NCBI GenBank assembly: GCA_039679385.1
Contig: JBDKVB010000069.1
Span: 25,382-89,381, forward strand
DNA length: 64,000 nt
Reading direction: 5' to 3'
Source of the DNA: Armatimonadia bacterium
GTDB taxonomy: Bacteria; Armatimonadota; Zipacnadia; Zipacnadales; JABUFB01
Below are positions 62,601-64,000 of this stretch, piece after piece (position 1 is the first letter of the stretch; each line of letters opens with the position of its first letter). Below the pieces are notes generated by a model. That model searched no databases. It was not told the DNA's origin and was given only the letters and a program-made list of their open reading frames with translations. A program made the position numbers and the translations under genes.

Positions 62601-64000
62601 CAAGCACCTCACCTTCCTCACCGCACAGGACCTGGTGAACCCGCGGGTCTTCAACGCCCACAAGGTCTGGATCGCCCTCTACCTGGGCGGCGAGCACTAC
62701 TACCAAACCGTCAACCGCACGGGTGACGGCGACGAGGCCATGCTGAACTGGCTCAAGGGCGGCGGCACCCTCGTGGCGCTCTCCAGCCAGCCCTTCCCCT
62801 TCTACTACAACGAGGCCGGCAAGCCCGTCGTCAGCGCACCCAAGTTCGGTCTGCCCATCAACGGCAGCGGTGCGGGCGATCGCATGGACACGCTGGAGGT
62901 CTCGCCCACGCGTGGCTGGGAGGAGCCGCCCGCCGGTGTGCGTCTCAGCTTCGAGGTAGATGCCTCGCAGAAGGTCTTCCCGAACCTGCCGGCCCGCTTC
63001 CCCTGGCCCACCGATATCGACCAGCGTTGGCGGCCGCTCTACGATGTGGCCGGTCCGCTGAACCACTACATCCCGCTGATCACCCTCCGCGACGAGAAGG
63101 GCAAGAGCTACGGCGACGCGGCGGCCATGATCGAGTACAACACCGGCGAGCTCTCCGGCGCGAAGGTGGTCTACGTCTGGCACGGTCTGCGGCAGAGCGC
63201 CCAGTACCAGCGCGAGTTGCTCCTTGGCACGCTGCGCTATGTGCTTAGCAACGTCACGCCGCCGCCGCTGGAGTACTCGTGCTTGCGTGCTGCGACACCG
63301 CCGGTCATCGACGGCAAGCTGGACGAGGAGATCTGGCGTCAGGCGCCTGCGACCGAAGCCTTCACTCGCCTCGATCCCGACGCGAAGGACGGCCAGGACC
63401 TCAAGACCACCGGCCGGATGGCCTGGGATAGTCAGTACCTGTACCTGGCCTGGGAGTGCGAGGACCCGGACGTCTGGGCCACCTACACCGACCATGACGC
63501 CTATCTGTGGGAGCAGGAAGCCGTGGAGGTCTACGCCGACCCCGACGGTGACGGCGCGAACTACCGCGAGATCGAGATCAGCCCGCGCAACGTGACCGTG
63601 GACCTGAACATCAGCCGCGCCAACCTCCTGGGTCAGCCTGCCGAGGGCCTGCTCGGAATCCTCTGGGATGCCGAGGGCATGAAGACGGCAGTGGACGTGC
63701 AGGGCACGCTCAACCAGCGCGAGGATACCGACAAGGGATGGACCGCCGAGGCCGCTATCCCCTGGAGTAACTTCGTCACCAGCGGGAAGGCCGTGCCGTC
63801 GCTCGGCGACGCCTGGCGGATCCAACTGCTCCGCATCGACCGCAGCAACAAGGTGGCCCATGCGCAGTTCTCAGCCTGGTCACCCACGCCGGTGTTCCAT
63901 CGCCCCTCCTGCTTCGGTCGCGTGACCTTCACCGGCAACCCCTACCACGACGACTTCTCCGCCTATCCCGAGGGAGGGCTCCCGCTGCCGACCTGGACGA
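59671..64000 (+). CDS. Very large secreted carbohydrate-active protein with CBM9 domain, 3'-truncated
   Basis: The frame opens at GTG 59671 behind CTGGAGG and stays open to the window end (at least 1443 residues). A signal peptide comes first (TRSIVLAVISFLSLTTAFAQ). Residues ~20-270 form a beta-rich domain. About 300-650 is Trp/Tyr-rich and helical (QGYFNSIDYYFDT, GLALLEYYRNDPA, WVYNIAMLYEYLSTGD), as in (alpha/alpha)6 glycosidases or polysaccharide lyases. About 940-1195 resembles a class I amidotransferase-like domain (LNWLKGGGTLVAL). About 1205-1410 is a CBM9-type module (VIDGKLDEEIWRQAPATEAF, QYLYLAWECEDPDVWA). A further domain begins at DDFSAYPEGG. No catalytic residue can be named. It likely binds and cleaves polysaccharide outside the cell. 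Confidence 0.75.
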   Translation, partial: MTRSIVLAVISFLSLTTAFAQQTDNGTVSLTATGKTGAYTGFTLKSDDTEIATVNFGSNHALTATTLKATTSVLRFTGLSCTPTPALGPASFIEVQLLPKDPFPVVTFELDLRSFDQAAWEKRWGQVPFHFLTCSLPGAEVFHQRGWSIGTPVVDDYIQMKAAPRGQTVVSHWSRDWMYAPPIGSYPMAVAGLWNSAAKHYVGYDFHGARLTDHSEKNFGTTYCWQFGGDREFFCLTWPYGKQYINLRYPTTPVRCGTHFRLLWSRDMGPDDDPNRLVNEFLWKTYADRLPDAERMNDLSWLPDSLRISDFPVPGSLGNFATQNTGPDGDRWWQPNVNLIGGQGYFNSIDYYFDTKDQASITRLGTECRKIVSLGKWLEVGGDKGFFWQTPLDGGGAEFFGPGVETFHHVRGWNAGLALLEYYRNDPAGAADLLPYIDGVLRYTKHILYTRNCYPDVPAAQFAWSATPCVTFCLKYYYFFRNDPSHQDLAELAYKLARNMTYRYLALWPCDNDDMDDLDSSFFMEPNAGLPWLGCACANEVWVYNIAMLYEYLSTGDPIMGHYLRGMLERYPQMFQDQWYPSVREYPSSAFTERYGLFDECAQGKGKRADYGGLWGGFERLIWPVGTSRARVVCGEKAAMAFDRDGRHTDLSGYRYYGDGRCSFKLVAGGLQADPAASFDLSVTFPFFDLRSKQVSLIRDGQTSRLAADRLTTFAAQKDTLILKGVKLGDTVCLGGYDAAVVPLSCAVAKPRVQDSDGPSFLERDGFQMLNLARGAFEGIDRNWDDPKSMASYEPGFKTLYGVPFQLLDPDLTQNRVTVPRRGIAFGEHPQYLFLLVGGLDDRSHLTLYRDEQTRESIPLAGSVPVIQSWPPVFDWHLSLAVIENKGKPIMSLAPVGCQIYAITSTDLQAAKLSETLAALQSRRELELAREATLKELKSLAPLLEAVSGHVAVLPHPDTTNPRANLVVKMLQEAGLAKHLTFLTAQDLVNPRVFNAHKVWIALYLGGEHYYQTVNRTGDGDEAMLNWLKGGGTLVALSSQPFPFYYNEAGKPVVSAPKFGLPINGSGAGDRMDTLEVSPTRGWEEPPAGVRLSFEVDASQKVFPNLPARFPWPTDIDQRWRPLYDVAGPLNHYIPLITLRDEKGKSYGDAAAMIEYNTGELSGAKVVYVWHGLRQSAQYQRELLLGTLRYVLSNVTPPPLEYSCLRAATPPVIDGKLDEEIWRQAPATEAFTRLDPDAKDGQDLKTTGRMAWDSQYLYLAWECEDPDVWATYTDHDAYLWEQEAVEVYADPDGDGANYREIEISPRNVTVDLNISRANLLGQPAEGLLGILWDAEGMKTAVDVQGTLNQREDTDKGWTAEAAIPWSNFVTSGKAVPSLGDAWRIQLLRIDRSNKVAHAQFSAWSPTPVFHRPSCFGRVTFTGNPYHDDFSAYPEGGLPLPTWT

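Noticed and set aside
1..64000. tRNA, rRNA, riboswitch and prophage or transposon signals
   Set aside because: Intergenic gaps were read for cloverleaf ends, conserved aptamer cores and transposase motifs and none was convincing. A covariance-model scan would be needed to exclude small RNAs.

Overview
The window is about 64 kb of high-GC bacterial chromosome, densely coded on both strands, with about 39 protein genes and no rRNA, tRNA, CRISPR array or transposase that I could find. The host looks like an uncultured diderm, probably anaerobic, bacterium of the Armatimonadota type, with Planctomycetota-like lineages as the alternative. This rests on three H-X9-DG pseudopilin genes, a double-length tandem UvrA, a fused acyl-CoA dehydratase activase (an enzyme family of anaerobes), secreted CBM9 and sialidase proteins, and a C-terminal beta-barrel ending in Phe that implies an outer membrane. 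The phylum is inferred, not shown.

Layout. 1-10.6 kb (+): the end of a glycerophosphodiesterase gene, a transaldolase-like protein, a 2130-residue tandem UvrA, a CBM9-like protein and a nitrilase-superfamily amidase. 10.6-20.8 kb (-): an envelope and hydrolase block with a sialidase, an Ig-plus-barrel outer-membrane protein, two lipoproteins, a catalytically degenerate alpha/beta hydrolase, a CobO corrinoid adenosyltransferase and a D-aminoacylase. 21-31 kb (mixed): aldo/keto reductase, ribokinase, Rel (p)ppGpp enzyme, MnmA, a GNAT acetyltransferase, an M48 metalloprotease, a pseudopilin and glycerol kinase.

31.6-40.9 kb (+): the most distinctive block. It holds a minimal FtsX-type permease, a MacB/LolD-type ATPase with an N-terminal zinc ribbon, a 1706-residue fusion of an M28-like ectodomain to an FtsX permease, and a many-pass OPT-like membrane protein. 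It starts at a good promoter and ends at a strong hairpin, so it reads as one candidate envelope transport or mechanotransmission system. The metal ligands of the M28 fold are replaced, which suggests a binding rather than a proteolytic role.

41-47.4 kb (+): two more pseudopilins and a 1413-residue activase with two ATPase modules in one chain. 47.4-55 kb (-): THUMP methyltransferase, GT87-like membrane glycosyltransferase, SDR, D-threonine aldolase-like enzyme, HxlB-like isomerase and a secreted M16 peptidase. 55.2-59.5 kb (+): the Holliday-junction operon ruvC-ruvA-(CPBP protease)-ruvB plus a hypothetical gene, driven by an extended -10 promoter so close to the ruvC start that the mRNA is probably leaderless. 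59.7-64 kb (+): a very large secreted carbohydrate-active protein that runs off the end of the window.

Starts were chosen from Shine-Dalgarno spacing and family N-termini, and several use GTG or TTG. All assignments were made by reading motifs; no database search was run.
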